Origin: CAINVV01 sp964506325
GTDB lineage: Bacteria; Bacteroidota; Bacteroidia; Bacteroidales; Prolixibacteraceae
Assembly (NCBI GenBank): GCA_964506325.1
Contig: CAZDLO010000047.1
Coordinates: 1-26,968, forward strand
Reading direction: 5' to 3'
Length of the DNA: 26,968 bases
A program made the translations under genes and the position numbers. Within the stretch, counting starts at the first letter, position 1. Each line of letters starts with the position of its first letter. A model generated the notes under the pieces. That model ran no database searches. It had not been told where the DNA came from and saw nothing but the letters and a program-made list of their open reading frames with translations. Positions 7,233-15,916 of this stretch are shown here, piece by piece.

Positions 7233-8468
7233 ATGGCCTTAAACTATATTTGGATTTTTTTCTTTGTCATTGCCTTCGTGATCGCTCTCTTCAAGCTGAT
7301 TTTCTTGGGTGATATGGAGATTTTCCCTGCAATGGTGAATTCCACCTTTGAGATGTCTAAAACCGGGTTTGAGATTTCCCTCGGACTTACCGGAGTACTG
7401 ACCTTCTGGTCGGGGATCATGAAAGTAGGGGAAAAGGGGGGAATAGTCAACATTATCTCGAAACTTATAGGACCATTTTTTAATAAGCTTTTTCCTGAAT
7501 TGGGTAAAAATCATCCAGCATACGGTCCGATGATGCTGAATTTTGCGGCCAATATGCTTGGATTGGATAATGCTGCCACACCAATGGGTCTGCAGGCAAT
7601 GAAAGAAATGCAGGTGACCAATCCGGTCAAGGATACAGCTTCCAATGCACAGATTATGTTTCTCGTGCTGAATGCTTCGGGAATGGCCCTCATCCCGATA
7701 TCCATCATGGTTTACCGTGCCCAGATGGGTGCTGCAGATCCTTCTGATGTGTTTATACCTATCATGATTGCAACTTTTTTTGCGAATATGACAGGACTGA
7801 TTACTGTTTCTATTGTGCAGAAAATCAATCTTTGGGACAGGACTGTCATGGCCTATCTCCTGGGAACTTTTGCTATACTGGCAACGCTGATGCTTTCCTT
7901 GAATAGTATGTCCCAGGAGCAGATTTCCTTGTTTTCAAAGGCCGCCAGTAACATTATCCTTTTTTCACTGATCATGTTCTTTATTTTGCTAGGGGTACGC
8001 AACAGGATAAATGTCTATGAAACCTTTATCGACGGTGCCAAGGAGGGATTCACTACTGCAATCAGGATAATTCCTTACCTGGTCGCCATCCTGGTTGCCA
8101 TCGGAATATTCAGGTCTTCGGGTGCCATGGATTTCCTGGTGGCAGGAGTCAAATGGATGGTTGAGTCCATGGGTTTTGATTCGGAATTTGTTGGTGCTTT
8201 GCCTACTGCCCTTATGAAGCCCTTGAGTGGCAGCGGATCACGTGGTATGATGATTGATGCGATGAAAACATATGGTGCTGATTCGTTTATAGGCAGGCTT
8301 TCCTGTACGGTACAGGGTGTGGCTGATTCAACATTCTTTATCCTGGCCGTTTATTTTGGTTCTGTCGGGATAAAAAAGACCAGGCATGCTCTTGCCTGTT
8401 CACTGTTTGCAGATTTTGTGGGCCTGGTTATTGCATTTTTTATCGGTTATCTGTTTTTTCATGGATAA
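7233..8468 (+). CDS. Fused SpmA-SpmB (spore maturation / nucleoside-recognition domain) membrane protein
   Basis: The 411-residue polytopic protein is a head-to-tail fusion of two Gate/nucleoside-recognition domains. The first (about 1-200) matches SpmA, with LDNAATPMGLQAM at 111-123. The second (about 235-411) matches SpmB, with PLSGSGSRG near 330 and the DSFIGRLSCTVQGVADSTF and YFGSVGIKKTRHA blocks. In Bacillus the separate proteins affect spore core dehydration. Bacteroidota do not sporulate, and fused forms are widespread there without a firm function; a transport role is likely from the fold. The YkgJ-type gene begins nine bases after the stop, so the two form an operon. Confidence 0.88.
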   Translation: MALNYIWIFFFVIAFVIALFKLIFLGDMEIFPAMVNSTFEMSKTGFEISLGLTGVLTFWSGIMKVGEKGGIVNIISKLIGPFFNKLFPELGKNHPAYGPMMLNFAANMLGLDNAATPMGLQAMKEMQVTNPVKDTASNAQIMFLVLNASGMALIPISIMVYRAQMGAADPSDVFIPIMIATFFANMTGLITVSIVQKINLWDRTVMAYLLGTFAILATLMLSLNSMSQEQISLFSKAASNIILFSLIMFFILLGVRNRINVYETFIDGAKEGFTTAIRIIPYLVAILVAIGIFRSSGAMDFLVAGVKWMVESMGFDSEFVGALPTALMKPLSGSGSRGMMIDAMKTYGADSFIGRLSCTVQGVADSTFFILAVYFGSVGIKKTRHALACSLFADFVGLVIAFFIGYLFFHG

Positions 8469-8477
8469 GGCCAAAAT

Positions 8478-9071
8478 ATGAGACAAAACTGGATTATCGA
8501 AGAAGTGGAGGAAGTGTTCAGGGAACTGGATCTGCATATTGCCAAAACATCCGGGGAGCATGGCATAAAATGCCCGGATTTTTGTGGCATGTGTTGCCGC
8601 AAAACTGACATTGAGGCTTCACCCATCGAGTTTATGCCCCTTGCAGCATGGCTCTACAAAACCGGCAGGATCAATGAATTCCTGGTTAACCTGGATAACC
8701 CCTTACATCCCTGGTGTGCTTGTTTTGATCCGGAAGCCAATGCAAGAGGGGAGTGGGGATGCCAGTACTACGAACACAGGGGTTTGATATGCAGGCTTTT
8801 TGGATTTGGATACAGGCTGAACCGGAACAATCAGCCGGTACTCGTAACTTGCAAGATAATCAAGTACGGCCAGCCGGGTGCAGTAAAAAAAGCTGGAGAA
8901 ATGGCTCTTTCAGTGCCGGAAGAAATGCCTGTTTTCAGCAACTATTTCATGAAGTTGCTGGCCATAGACCCGGATCTTGCAGTTCCCCAGATGCCAATCA
9001 ACCAGGCTATACGGGCTGCCATCGAAAAACTTTATTTTTATTTCCTGGATGAAAAGGAGGATCTGGATTAA
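8478..9071 (+). CDS. YkgJ-family cysteine-cluster protein
   Basis: This 197-residue cytosolic protein has the CxxxCxxCC cluster (C32, C36, C39, C40) and further cysteines at C80, C82, C95, C105 and C125, the last group in CQYYEHRGLICRLFGFG. The pattern is that of the YkgJ/UPF0153 family (PF03692), thought to bind zinc or an iron-sulfur centre; the biochemical role is unknown. It follows the SpmA-SpmB fusion with only a nine-base gap, which suggests joint expression. Its stop lies 26 bases from the stop of the convergent haemoglobin gene, and no terminator hairpin is visible between them. Confidence 0.85.
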   Translation: MRQNWIIEEVEEVFRELDLHIAKTSGEHGIKCPDFCGMCCRKTDIEASPIEFMPLAAWLYKTGRINEFLVNLDNPLHPWCACFDPEANARGEWGCQYYEHRGLICRLFGFGYRLNRNNQPVLVTCKIIKYGQPGAVKKAGEMALSVPEEMPVFSNYFMKLLAIDPDLAVPQMPINQAIRAAIEKLYFYFLDEKEDLD

Positions 9072-9097
9072 AAGCAACCGGAACACAGGACTTGCTA

Positions 9098-9478
9098 TTA
9101 CTCTTCATTGCTTTGACCGTCCGCCTTCCTGATCTTGCTGTAAAATGCCTTAGCCATTGTATTACCCCTGAATTTTGCCCTTTCTGCAATTTTGCCGGCA
9201 AAAAGCTCATCAACCGTTTCACACCACACGACCAGCCAATGGTCGAAATGTTCTTTTTTTAGGTTCATGTTAAAATGCATGGGTACCGGGTTGCCAAAAT
9301 AATCAGGCCGTCTCAGTAATACAGTATGCCAGAACCGGTATAGTTTTTTGTGGTGCGCCTCCCAGCGGCCTTCCAGTCTCTGGTTGAAAAAAACACCAAT
9401 AGTCCGGTCTTCGATGACTTTGGCATAAAACTTATCCACCAGGAGGTGAATATCCTTCAGCGTTTCAATATCCCGCAT
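9098..9478 (-). CDS. Group III truncated haemoglobin
   Basis: The 126-residue protein has the length and pattern of class III (P/trHb3) truncated haemoglobins. It has an N-terminal helix with DIHLLVDKFYAKV (Tyr18 at the likely B10 position), then LEGRWEAHHKKLYRFWHTVLL, then KKEHFDHWLVVWCETVDELF, where H77 is the probable haem-binding proximal His and W85 a conserved G-helix Trp. Group III globins occur in anaerobic or microaerophilic bacteria and are linked to handling nitric oxide or oxygen, mainly from work on Campylobacter Ctb. The gene stands alone on the minus strand. Confidence 0.88.
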   Translation of the reverse strand: MRDIETLKDIHLLVDKFYAKVIEDRTIGVFFNQRLEGRWEAHHKKLYRFWHTVLLRRPDYFGNPVPMHFNMNLKKEHFDHWLVVWCETVDELFAGKIAERAKFRGNTMAKAFYSKIRKADGQSNEE

Positions 9479-9960
9479 GCTTTGATTCTGTTTTGGTTCT
9501 CAAAAATCGTAAAAAAATCAATCCCTGATGTTTAAATTTGGAAATTGTTATTATTTCAGATTTTGATCTGCCTGGTTATTGAGAATGAATCTTTTTAGCA
9601 ACAGACATCTAGATATTTAGATGAAAAGCTATAATTTTGGGCAAATTCAAAATGAAAACCTACGAAATTCCAATTAAACTACTTTCCAAAACAGGAAATT
9701 GAAACGAAGTATCATTTTGACTTTTGAAATATAAAATTAACCAACGTATTATTCAAGTGGGATAGACGACCTCAGGAAAATACCGGCCAAAACGATTGAA
9801 GCATTTGCAAATCTGTCCGTGCCCTCCCTGTACTCCGATTCCCAATAGCCATTTAAACCAATTTAGTCACAACTGAAATGCCCATCCCGGTGAGCCGGGA
9901 CCAACAGAAAATTAATTAGTGGGTTTTTCTTTTGGCAACTAAATAATAAACTATTACAAA
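9479..9960. other. Gene-free AT-rich spacer
   Basis: This 482-base stretch separates the divergent haemoglobin and cytochrome genes. I see no RNA gene, repeat array or clear promoter. It contains only short frames, the longest suggestive one being 16 codons from ATG 9652. A 6-bp inverted repeat CATCTA/TAGATG (9606-9623) is weak. TTCTTTTG about 40 bases before the cytochrome start is one base off the -7 consensus. The rest may be control sequence for the cytochrome gene or decayed DNA. Confidence 0.5.
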
Positions 9961-11460
9961 ATGAAACCGTCTAGGAATTTTTACAACTGGATGAGCCTCG
10001 CAGGGTTCGTTATTGCCGCCAACAGTTTACTTGTTATCCTTGTACTATTTCTTTTTTCGCTTTTTTCCGAAAGAAACAATGCATACCTGGGTCTTTACAT
10101 TTATATAATTGTTCCTGCATTTTTGGTTATTGGCCTGTTGATGATCCCCCTTGGAATTGTCCTTCGCCTCCGCAAAAAGGATGTTACTCCTGATGATGCC
10201 GGTGTCTGGCCTGTATTCAACCTGAATGATCCTAAATTCCGGTCCGGTTTCCTGACTATTTCTGTTATCACAGTCATATTGCTGATAATTTCTGCCATGG
10301 GCAGTTACAAGGCATTTCAGTATACTGAATCGGTTGAGTTCTGCGGAAAACTTTGCCACCAGGTTATGGAGCCTGAGTATGTTTCCTACCAGCATTCACC
10401 CCATGCCAGGGTCGCCTGCGTGGAATGTCACGTTGGTGAAGGTGCTGACTGGTACATTAAGTCCAAAATGTCTGGGCTATACCAGGTCTATTCCGTCACA
10501 TTTAAAAAATTCTCGCGTCCTATCGGTACTCCGCTGCACAATCTGAGGCCTGCACGCGAAACTTGCGAACGTTGCCACTGGCCTGAAAAATTCTATTCCA
10601 GGAAACTTGTCAATATTCGTTCATACCTTACTGATTCCGCAAGTACAGAATGGAACAACTCCCTGATGATGAAGATCGGCCCGGAATTCAGTTCAATGGG
10701 TTTGTCTGAAGGTATCCACTGGCATATCAATAAAAACTTCAAAATTGACTATGTTCCTAATTCGGAGGACCGCGAGAGCATCCCCTGGGTGAGAATGACG
10801 AACCTGAAGACCGGCGAAGTCAAGACCTTTATGGACTCGGAAAACCCGGTAGACAAAGCAGTACTGGATTCCATTCCCTCCAGGACAATGGACTGTATGG
10901 ACTGTCACAACAGACCTTCACACCTGTATCAATCTCCGACTTTTTACATCAACAATGCTATGGTGGCCGGAAAGATTCCCAAGGATATTCCATACATAAA
11001 AAAGGCGGCCATGGAGGCTCTCAAAATTTCATACACCAGCATGGATTCAGCCATGATGATGATTGACCAGACTGTAACAGGATTTTACAAAGAGAACTAT
11101 CCGGATATTTATGGCAAAGAGTCATCCAGAATTACTGCTGCAATAGAGGTTATTAAGGGTGAATACAAGAACAATGCTTTCCCGTTTATGAGGGCAGATG
11201 CTACCCGTTACCTTAATCACATTGGTCACCTTGAATCGGATGGTTGTTTCCGTTGTCACTCGGATAGACACAAAACTGAGAAGGGTGAAACTATATCAAG
11301 GAATTGCGACCTTTGTCATACCATTATCAATCAAGGACCTACAGGAAATGTTACCACCAGTTCTACCGACAAGGCGCTTGAATTTGTGCACCCTGTTGAG
11401 ATCAAAGGTGCCTGGAAGACCGCATTTTGTTCGGAATGCCACAAGGTTCTCTATGAATAG
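9961..11460 (+). CDS. Seven-haem membrane cytochrome c, NapC/NirT type
   Basis: The 499-residue protein has membrane helices near residues 13-33, 44-68 and 97-116, then a large extracytoplasmic haem domain. Six CXXCH motifs lie at C153, C202, C312, C429, C449 and C490. The first haem site, FCGKLCH (C128-C132-H133), has three residues between the cysteines (CX3CH). It is followed by MEPEY, whose Met could be an axial ligand as in NapC/NrfH. The block SPHARVACVECHVG fits NapC/NirT quinol dehydrogenases, which pass electrons from the quinone pool to periplasmic reductases. No terminal reductase gene is next to it, so its partner is unknown. A role in anaerobic respiration or quinol oxidation is inferred. 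Confidence 0.85.
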   Translation: MKPSRNFYNWMSLAGFVIAANSLLVILVLFLFSLFSERNNAYLGLYIYIIVPAFLVIGLLMIPLGIVLRLRKKDVTPDDAGVWPVFNLNDPKFRSGFLTISVITVILLIISAMGSYKAFQYTESVEFCGKLCHQVMEPEYVSYQHSPHARVACVECHVGEGADWYIKSKMSGLYQVYSVTFKKFSRPIGTPLHNLRPARETCERCHWPEKFYSRKLVNIRSYLTDSASTEWNNSLMMKIGPEFSSMGLSEGIHWHINKNFKIDYVPNSEDRESIPWVRMTNLKTGEVKTFMDSENPVDKAVLDSIPSRTMDCMDCHNRPSHLYQSPTFYINNAMVAGKIPKDIPYIKKAAMEALKISYTSMDSAMMMIDQTVTGFYKENYPDIYGKESSRITAAIEVIKGEYKNNAFPFMRADATRYLNHIGHLESDGCFRCHSDRHKTEKGETISRNCDLCHTIINQGPTGNVTTSSTDKALEFVHPVEIKGAWKTAFCSECHKVLYE

Positions 11461-11577
11461 ATAGAAATACTGCGATTATATTTCCAAATTTGAATACTGG
11501 TTTCAACCAACGGCACAATATATCGACCCGGGACAGGTAGAATTGTCAAAAGTTTGCATTAACGAATTGTCAGGTTC

Positions 11578-13011
11578 ATGAAGGTTTTACTTACCGGCAG
11601 TACCGGATATATTGGGAAAAGGTTGCTTCAGATTCTTTCTGAGAACGGTCATGATGTTACATGTTTTGTTAGAAGCATGGGGAGAATGATCATACCTGAA
11701 AAATCCAATGCCAGTGTTATTGGACATGAGATAGATCTTTTAAAACCCATTCCTGAACACCTTCAGTCGATCGACATCGACGTCGCATTTTACCTGGTAC
11801 ATTCCATGTCCTCCTCCATCGGGGAGTTTATGACGGAGGAGGCGTTATCTGCCAGGAATTTTGCAGACTTTATCAGTAAGACCAACTGCCGGCAGATCAT
11901 TTACCTGAGTGGTATTTCAAATTCGGAAAAACTTTCAAGACACCTGAAGTCCAGAAGAGATGTCGAAGATATACTCAGGGAATCCGGCAAACATCTTACC
12001 GTACTCAGGGCTGGAATCATTGTGGGCAGTGGAAGCGCCTCCTTTGAAATAATCCGCGACCTGATGGAGATCCTGCCCGTTGTCGTTGCTCCATCCTGGG
12101 TCAGGACACTTTGTCAGCCATTGGGGGTTGCTGACGTTTTGAAATACCTCACAGGATGTATGCTCAACCCTGTCACCTTTGATGATATTTTTGATATCGG
12201 AGGCTCTGAAATCCTGACTTACAAGGAGATGTTGCTTCAGTATGCAGAGGTAAGAGGATTAAAAAGGTACATTGGAGTGATTCCTTTTTTCAGTCCGAGG
12301 ATGTCTTCATTCTGGCTCTACTTTGTTACATCTACATCGTATTATCTGGCTGTCAATCTTGTAGACAGTATGAAAGTGGAAGTCGTTTGCAAGGATAACA
12401 GGCTGCAGGAAATATTGGGTATTACTCCTCTCACTTATCGCGAAGCCTGCAAGAGGGCCCTTGAACGCATCAATCTCGATACTGTTGCTTCAAGTTGGAC
12501 AGACGCTGTTTCCATGGGAACAGGCATACAACTCTTTAAGTATATGGATGTTCCAAATTTTGGTGTACTGCGTGATCGCAGAAGCATGAAAATTGAAGGA
12601 GATCCGGAGAAGGTACTGAACAGGATCTTTTCAATCGGTGGGGAAACCGGGTGGTATTTCGCCGACTGGATTTGGAACATCAGGGGAGTGATTGATAAGA
12701 TGGTAGGGGGTGTCGGATTGCGCCGGGGAAGGCGTAACGCGGCAGATCTTAATCCGGGAGATGCTTTGGATTTCTGGAGGGTATTGGTTGCTGACCGTGA
12801 TAACAAACGGTTGCTTCTTTTCGCTGAGATGAAGGTGCCGGGAGAGGCATGGCTCGAATTCAGAATCGTTTTGAAAAGTGATGGACACTATGTCACTCAG
12901 ACAGCTACATTTATGCCGAAAGGCCTGAGCGGCAGGACCTACTGGTGGGGACTGCTGCCTGTTCACCTTGTGATGTTTCAGGGGATGATTAAAGCTATAG
13001 CCCGCAAATGA
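11578..13011 (+). CDS. SDR-type NAD(P)-binding protein with C-terminal DUF2867
   Basis: The 477-residue protein starts with a Rossmann fold of the extended/atypical SDR type: LLTGSTGYIGKRLL has the GxxGxxG dinucleotide motif (G7, G10, G13), followed by FYLVHSM, IIYLSGI and VLRAGIIVGSGSASFEIIRDL. The C-terminal part from about 330 (RSMKIEGDPEKVLNRIFSIGG...TGWYFADWIWNIRG to the end) matches DUF2867. This two-domain arrangement is common in bacteria and is often annotated as NAD(P)H-binding or epimerase-like; substrate and reaction are unknown. No signal peptide is present, so it is cytosolic or membrane-associated. It lies 117 bases after the cytochrome gene in the same direction; co-transcription is possible, though nothing shows a shared role. 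Confidence 0.85.
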   Translation: MKVLLTGSTGYIGKRLLQILSENGHDVTCFVRSMGRMIIPEKSNASVIGHEIDLLKPIPEHLQSIDIDVAFYLVHSMSSSIGEFMTEEALSARNFADFISKTNCRQIIYLSGISNSEKLSRHLKSRRDVEDILRESGKHLTVLRAGIIVGSGSASFEIIRDLMEILPVVVAPSWVRTLCQPLGVADVLKYLTGCMLNPVTFDDIFDIGGSEILTYKEMLLQYAEVRGLKRYIGVIPFFSPRMSSFWLYFVTSTSYYLAVNLVDSMKVEVVCKDNRLQEILGITPLTYREACKRALERINLDTVASSWTDAVSMGTGIQLFKYMDVPNFGVLRDRRSMKIEGDPEKVLNRIFSIGGETGWYFADWIWNIRGVIDKMVGGVGLRRGRRNAADLNPGDALDFWRVLVADRDNKRLLLFAEMKVPGEAWLEFRIVLKSDGHYVTQTATFMPKGLSGRTYWWGLLPVHLVMFQGMIKAIARK

Positions 13012-13134
13012 CCAACCTTACTTAACAAATTTTTCAGATCAGCAGGATAACCCTTATAGGGAACACTAACCGCTTTCCCGGCTTTCCAGGTGTCTAATGA
13101 AATGATACCAGGGCAAATTAAAGCTACATTTTTT

Positions 13135-13142
13135 TACATTTG
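13135..13142 (+). promoter_or_regulatory. -7 box TACATTTG immediately before the small membrane protein gene
   Basis: TACATTTG is an exact TAnnTTTG match ending four bases before the ATG at 13147. If used, transcription would begin at or beside the A of the start codon, giving a leaderless mRNA. No TTG is found at the -33 position, so support is partial. Confidence 0.35.
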
Positions 13143-13146
13143 TGTC

Positions 13147-13521
13147 ATGGAAACATTGGAATCAGCATTTATAGTTGAACTGAACAATCCCTGGGTTCTC
13201 ATCTCTGCCTTAATATTTGTAGTGCTGATTGCCTATTTTATCATCAAGTTTTTCAAGGTTTTCTTCCAGTTTACCCAGGCCAGGGGTTGCTTAACAGTGC
13301 TTTTGATAGCACTTGTCGGATTACCCGGACTGGTGGCTTTCAGTTTGCTTGCCGGTTATACCATTGCAGCCTCCTTCTTTATTCTTGTTGCGGTTATCGG
13401 GGTGATAACCGGGTATATTGCCCGCGACTCAGAGGAAAATGTAGGTAAATTCGGTAGCTTTATCATGATTGTTTCCATTATGACGCTGCTTCTGGCGCTC
13501 TTCCTCTACCGATTCGTATGA
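13147..13521 (+). CDS. Small membrane protein with three to four helices, unknown
   Basis: Starting at ATG 13147 gives 124 residues (METLESAFIVELNNPWVL...). An in-frame ATG at 13090 would add 19 residues, but a perfect -7 box lies inside that extension, which favours the shorter form. Hydrophobic segments cover about residues 15-35, 49-67, 69-90 and 101-121; an RDSEENVGKFG loop precedes the last helix. I recognise no family. It converges on the end of the trp operon with 96 bases between stops. A weak hairpin TCCAC/GTGGA (13523-13537) follows its stop, too short to call a terminator. Confidence 0.55.
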   Translation: METLESAFIVELNNPWVLISALIFVVLIAYFIIKFFKVFFQFTQARGCLTVLLIALVGLPGLVAFSLLAGYTIAASFFILVAVIGVITGYIARDSEENVGKFGSFIMIVSIMTLLLALFLYRFV

Positions 13522-13617
13522 GTCCACCCGAAGTGGATAATATTTTCCGGAGATTTCATATTGGTTGAGGCACAAAGGTATTTAGCCATCCCTGTGTTCA
13601 TTTCCTACGATTCAATT

Positions 13618-14391
13618 TTACTGTTGAAGTGCACTTAACAGAGCTTTTACAGCCATGTCAGGACTTGAGTTTTGTCCCAGTAACTGAATAAACCGGCTTC
13701 CAATAATAGCTCCCCTGCTTTGTTCGGAAGCTGCATCCAGGGTCGCTTTGTTGCTGATGCCAAACCCTACCAGCACCGGATTCCGCAGTTGCATTCCGGC
13801 AACTCTTTTGAAATAATCCTTCTTGACTTGGTCGAACTGCTGTTGTGCTCCGGTTGTTGAGGCACTTGATACCATGTAGATAAAACCTTCGGTGTGTTCA
13901 TCGATCGACCGGATCCTGGTTTCTGATGTTTCCGGAGTTATCAGCATGATCATTTTGAGATTGTTCTGCTCTGAGATTGCTTTGTAACCGGCCTGGTAGT
14001 CGGCAAATGGCAGATCCGGAATGATGACTCCGTCAATGCCTGTTGCGGCACAGTCCTGGCAGAAACGCTCAAAACCATACTGCATGATAGGGTTAAGATA
14101 TCCCATTAGAATTAGTGGAATCCGGATCGATTCCCTTACCTCTTTCAACTGTTCAAATAGGGTGCGTAAGGACATGCCATTGCGAAGGGCTACGTCAGCC
14201 GAGTGTTGAATAACCGGCCCGTCAGCCATCGGATCTGAAAAGGGGATGCCAATTTCTGCCATATCGATTCCGTTCTCCTGGAGTGAGGCGAGAATGTCGG
14301 TTGTATCTCCCAGGTTAGGGTAACCTGCAGTAAAATATACGGATATGATCTTTTTGTCACTTTTTTCAAAAAGGCTGGTAATGCGGTTCAT
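13618..14391 (-). CDS. trpA: Tryptophan synthase alpha chain
   Basis: TrpA splits indole-3-glycerol phosphate into indole and glyceraldehyde 3-phosphate and channels indole to TrpB. At 257 residues it is close to the usual 260-270. The catalytic Glu is E47 in MAEIGIPFSDP and the catalytic Asp D57 in PMADGPVIQ, matching E49 and D60 of the E. coli enzyme. The phosphate-binding blocks VGFGISNK and GAIIGSRF are present. It is the last gene of the trp operon and starts two bases after the trpF stop, which implies translational coupling. No convincing terminator follows it. Confidence 0.97.
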   Translation of the reverse strand: MNRITSLFEKSDKKIISVYFTAGYPNLGDTTDILASLQENGIDMAEIGIPFSDPMADGPVIQHSADVALRNGMSLRTLFEQLKEVRESIRIPLILMGYLNPIMQYGFERFCQDCAATGIDGVIIPDLPFADYQAGYKAISEQNNLKMIMLITPETSETRIRSIDEHTEGFIYMVSSASTTGAQQQFDQVKKDYFKRVAGMQLRNPVLVGFGISNKATLDAASEQSRGAIIGSRFIQLLGQNSSPDMAVKALLSALQQ

Positions 14392-14393
14392 TG

Positions 14394-15029
14394 TTACAAT
14401 GATTTTAGTTGTTGTACGAATTCTGAAAGTAATTCAATGTTCTTTATGGCTGGTGCGCTTTCAAACCGGCTGTTAAGATCTATGCCTGCGAACCTTCTGT
14501 GTTTGAAATTCCGGATTGCCCCGATGCTTTCAGGGCCGATACCTCCGCTCAGAAGGAATGGCGTGCTGCCTTTGTAACAATTAAGCATTCCCCAGTCAAA
14601 TGATTTTCCGGAACCGCCGTAACTTATGGAGGGGGTATCAAAAAGAAAATATTCGCAAAGCCCCTCATATTGTGATGTTTCCAATATGTCTTTCTCGGAT
14701 CCTATCGAAAAGGCTTTGATGTATTTTATTTCCTGAGGCAGGATTTTCTTAAGTTCTGCAAGGTATCCGGGCGTTTCGGTACCGTGCAGCTGAACAAAGC
14801 CAAGCCGGTAAACCCTGCATTTTTCAGCAATCACTTCCGGCAGTTCATTGACAAAGACACCCACTTTTTCTGTTATTTTCAATTCTGCTAACAGGGATGA
14901 GTTTTCGTTGAGTCCTACGTAACGGGGTGATTTATCATAAAATATCATACCCGCCAGGGTTACCCCCTGAATGGCTGTTACCTCCTTCATATTTCCGGGT
15001 TCCCGCAGGCCGCAAACTTTAATTATCAT
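14394..15029 (-). CDS. trpF: Phosphoribosylanthranilate isomerase
   Basis: TrpF converts phosphoribosylanthranilate to the carboxyphenylamino-deoxyribulose phosphate used by TrpC. The 211-residue protein begins MIIKVCGLRE, with C6 as the general base, has VQLHG at 79-83, and D131 in FLFDTPS as the likely general acid. The phosphate site is LLSGGIGPESI and GIDLNSRFE. Here it is separate from TrpC, unlike the enterobacterial fusion. Its first bases overlap the end of trpC by 11 bases, and trpA follows after two bases, so the three genes are tightly coupled. Confidence 0.96.
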   Translation of the reverse strand: MIIKVCGLREPGNMKEVTAIQGVTLAGMIFYDKSPRYVGLNENSSLLAELKITEKVGVFVNELPEVIAEKCRVYRLGFVQLHGTETPGYLAELKKILPQEIKYIKAFSIGSEKDILETSQYEGLCEYFLFDTPSISYGGSGKSFDWGMLNCYKGSTPFLLSGGIGPESIGAIRNFKHRRFAGIDLNSRFESAPAIKNIELLSEFVQQLKSL

Positions 15030-15825
15030 CGTTTATTCCTTTAATAAATTGAACCAGTGTCTCTCCCGGCCTTCCGTCGCGCATGAATGTTTCCCCTATC
15101 AGAAAGCCTCTGAAGCCCTGCAACCGAAGATCCTTCACAGTAGCCGGCTTTGATATTCCGCTCTCCGAAATAAGCAGCGCATTGCTTCCCATTTTTGAAA
15201 ATTTTTCTGCAAGCCGGTAAGAATGGTCAAGGGATGTTTCGAAAGTCCCTAAGTTGCGGTTGTTGATACCCAGCATACTCACATGAGCATTCAGGTGTTC
15301 CAGTTCCTTTTCTGTATGAACCTCGAGTAATACCTCCATTTGCAGTTCTGATGCAGTCCTGGCGAGGTCTGCACATTCCCTGGGACTTAGTACTGATGCA
15401 ATCAATAATATGGCATCAGCACCGGCCACACGTGATTCAATCAGCTGGTAAGAATCTATGATAAATTCTTTCCTCAGCAAGGGCAGTGAAACCAATTGGC
15501 GGGCTTTCAGAAGATCGTCCAGTGACCCACCAAAGAAATGATTGTCTGTTAAAACCGAGCAGGCAGAGGCACCGCCTTTTTCATAATGAGGAAGGACCTT
15601 TTCAACTTCAGCATCTGCAAAGATCCATCCTTTGGAAGGCGATTTGCGCTTGAATTCGGCAATAATCCCGCTGGGTGAGGTGTTCAGGGCTCCACGCATG
15701 GAGTTTGCCGGCCTTTTTTCAGCCTCAGAAAGCTGAAGTTCAAGCATTTCCAAAGGGATTAGGTGTTTTTGCTTTTCGACCTCAATACGCTTGTGCGCTA
15801 TTATTTCCTGCAATATGTCCTTCAT
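15019..15825 (-). CDS. trpC: Indole-3-glycerol-phosphate synthase
   Basis: TrpC closes the indole ring with loss of CO2 and water. The 268-residue (beta/alpha)8 protein shows the expected active-site segments: IIAEFKRKSPSKG (E57, K59), ACSVLTDNHFFGGSL, LLRKEFIID (K119), LGINNRNLGTFE and LISESGI, then the phosphate-binding GFLIGETFM. The length is normal. It overlaps trpF by 11 bases, while 91 bases separate it from trpD upstream; that gap holds no recognisable element. Confidence 0.97.
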   Translation of the reverse strand: MKDILQEIIAHKRIEVEKQKHLIPLEMLELQLSEAEKRPANSMRGALNTSPSGIIAEFKRKSPSKGWIFADAEVEKVLPHYEKGGASACSVLTDNHFFGGSLDDLLKARQLVSLPLLRKEFIIDSYQLIESRVAGADAILLIASVLSPRECADLARTASELQMEVLLEVHTEKELEHLNAHVSMLGINNRNLGTFETSLDHSYRLAEKFSKMGSNALLISESGISKPATVKDLRLQGFRGFLIGETFMRDGRPGETLVQFIKGINDDN

Positions 15826-15916
15826 TTGATGATGTATTGTTTTTCAATGGTCAATTGGACCTGCATCCTGATCATTTCCCGTTGTTGGCTGATTTGCTCA
15901 TGGCTATTGCATGCCA

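Noticed and set aside
9606..9623. CATCTA/TAGATG inverted repeat
   Set aside because: Six AT-rich base pairs without a T-run; not a terminator, and no riboswitch pattern is recognisable nearby.
9652..9702. Short frame of 16 codons in the 9479-9960 spacer
   Set aside because: Too short, with no ribosome site or similarity to support it.
13523..13537. TCCAC/GTGGA hairpin after the small membrane protein gene
   Set aside because: Only five base pairs and no clear T-run, so it is not listed as a terminator.
13572..13579. TACCTTTG on the minus strand downstream of trpA
   Set aside because: The motif has six fixed bases and is expected several times by chance in this window; it would drive only antisense RNA into the small membrane protein gene.
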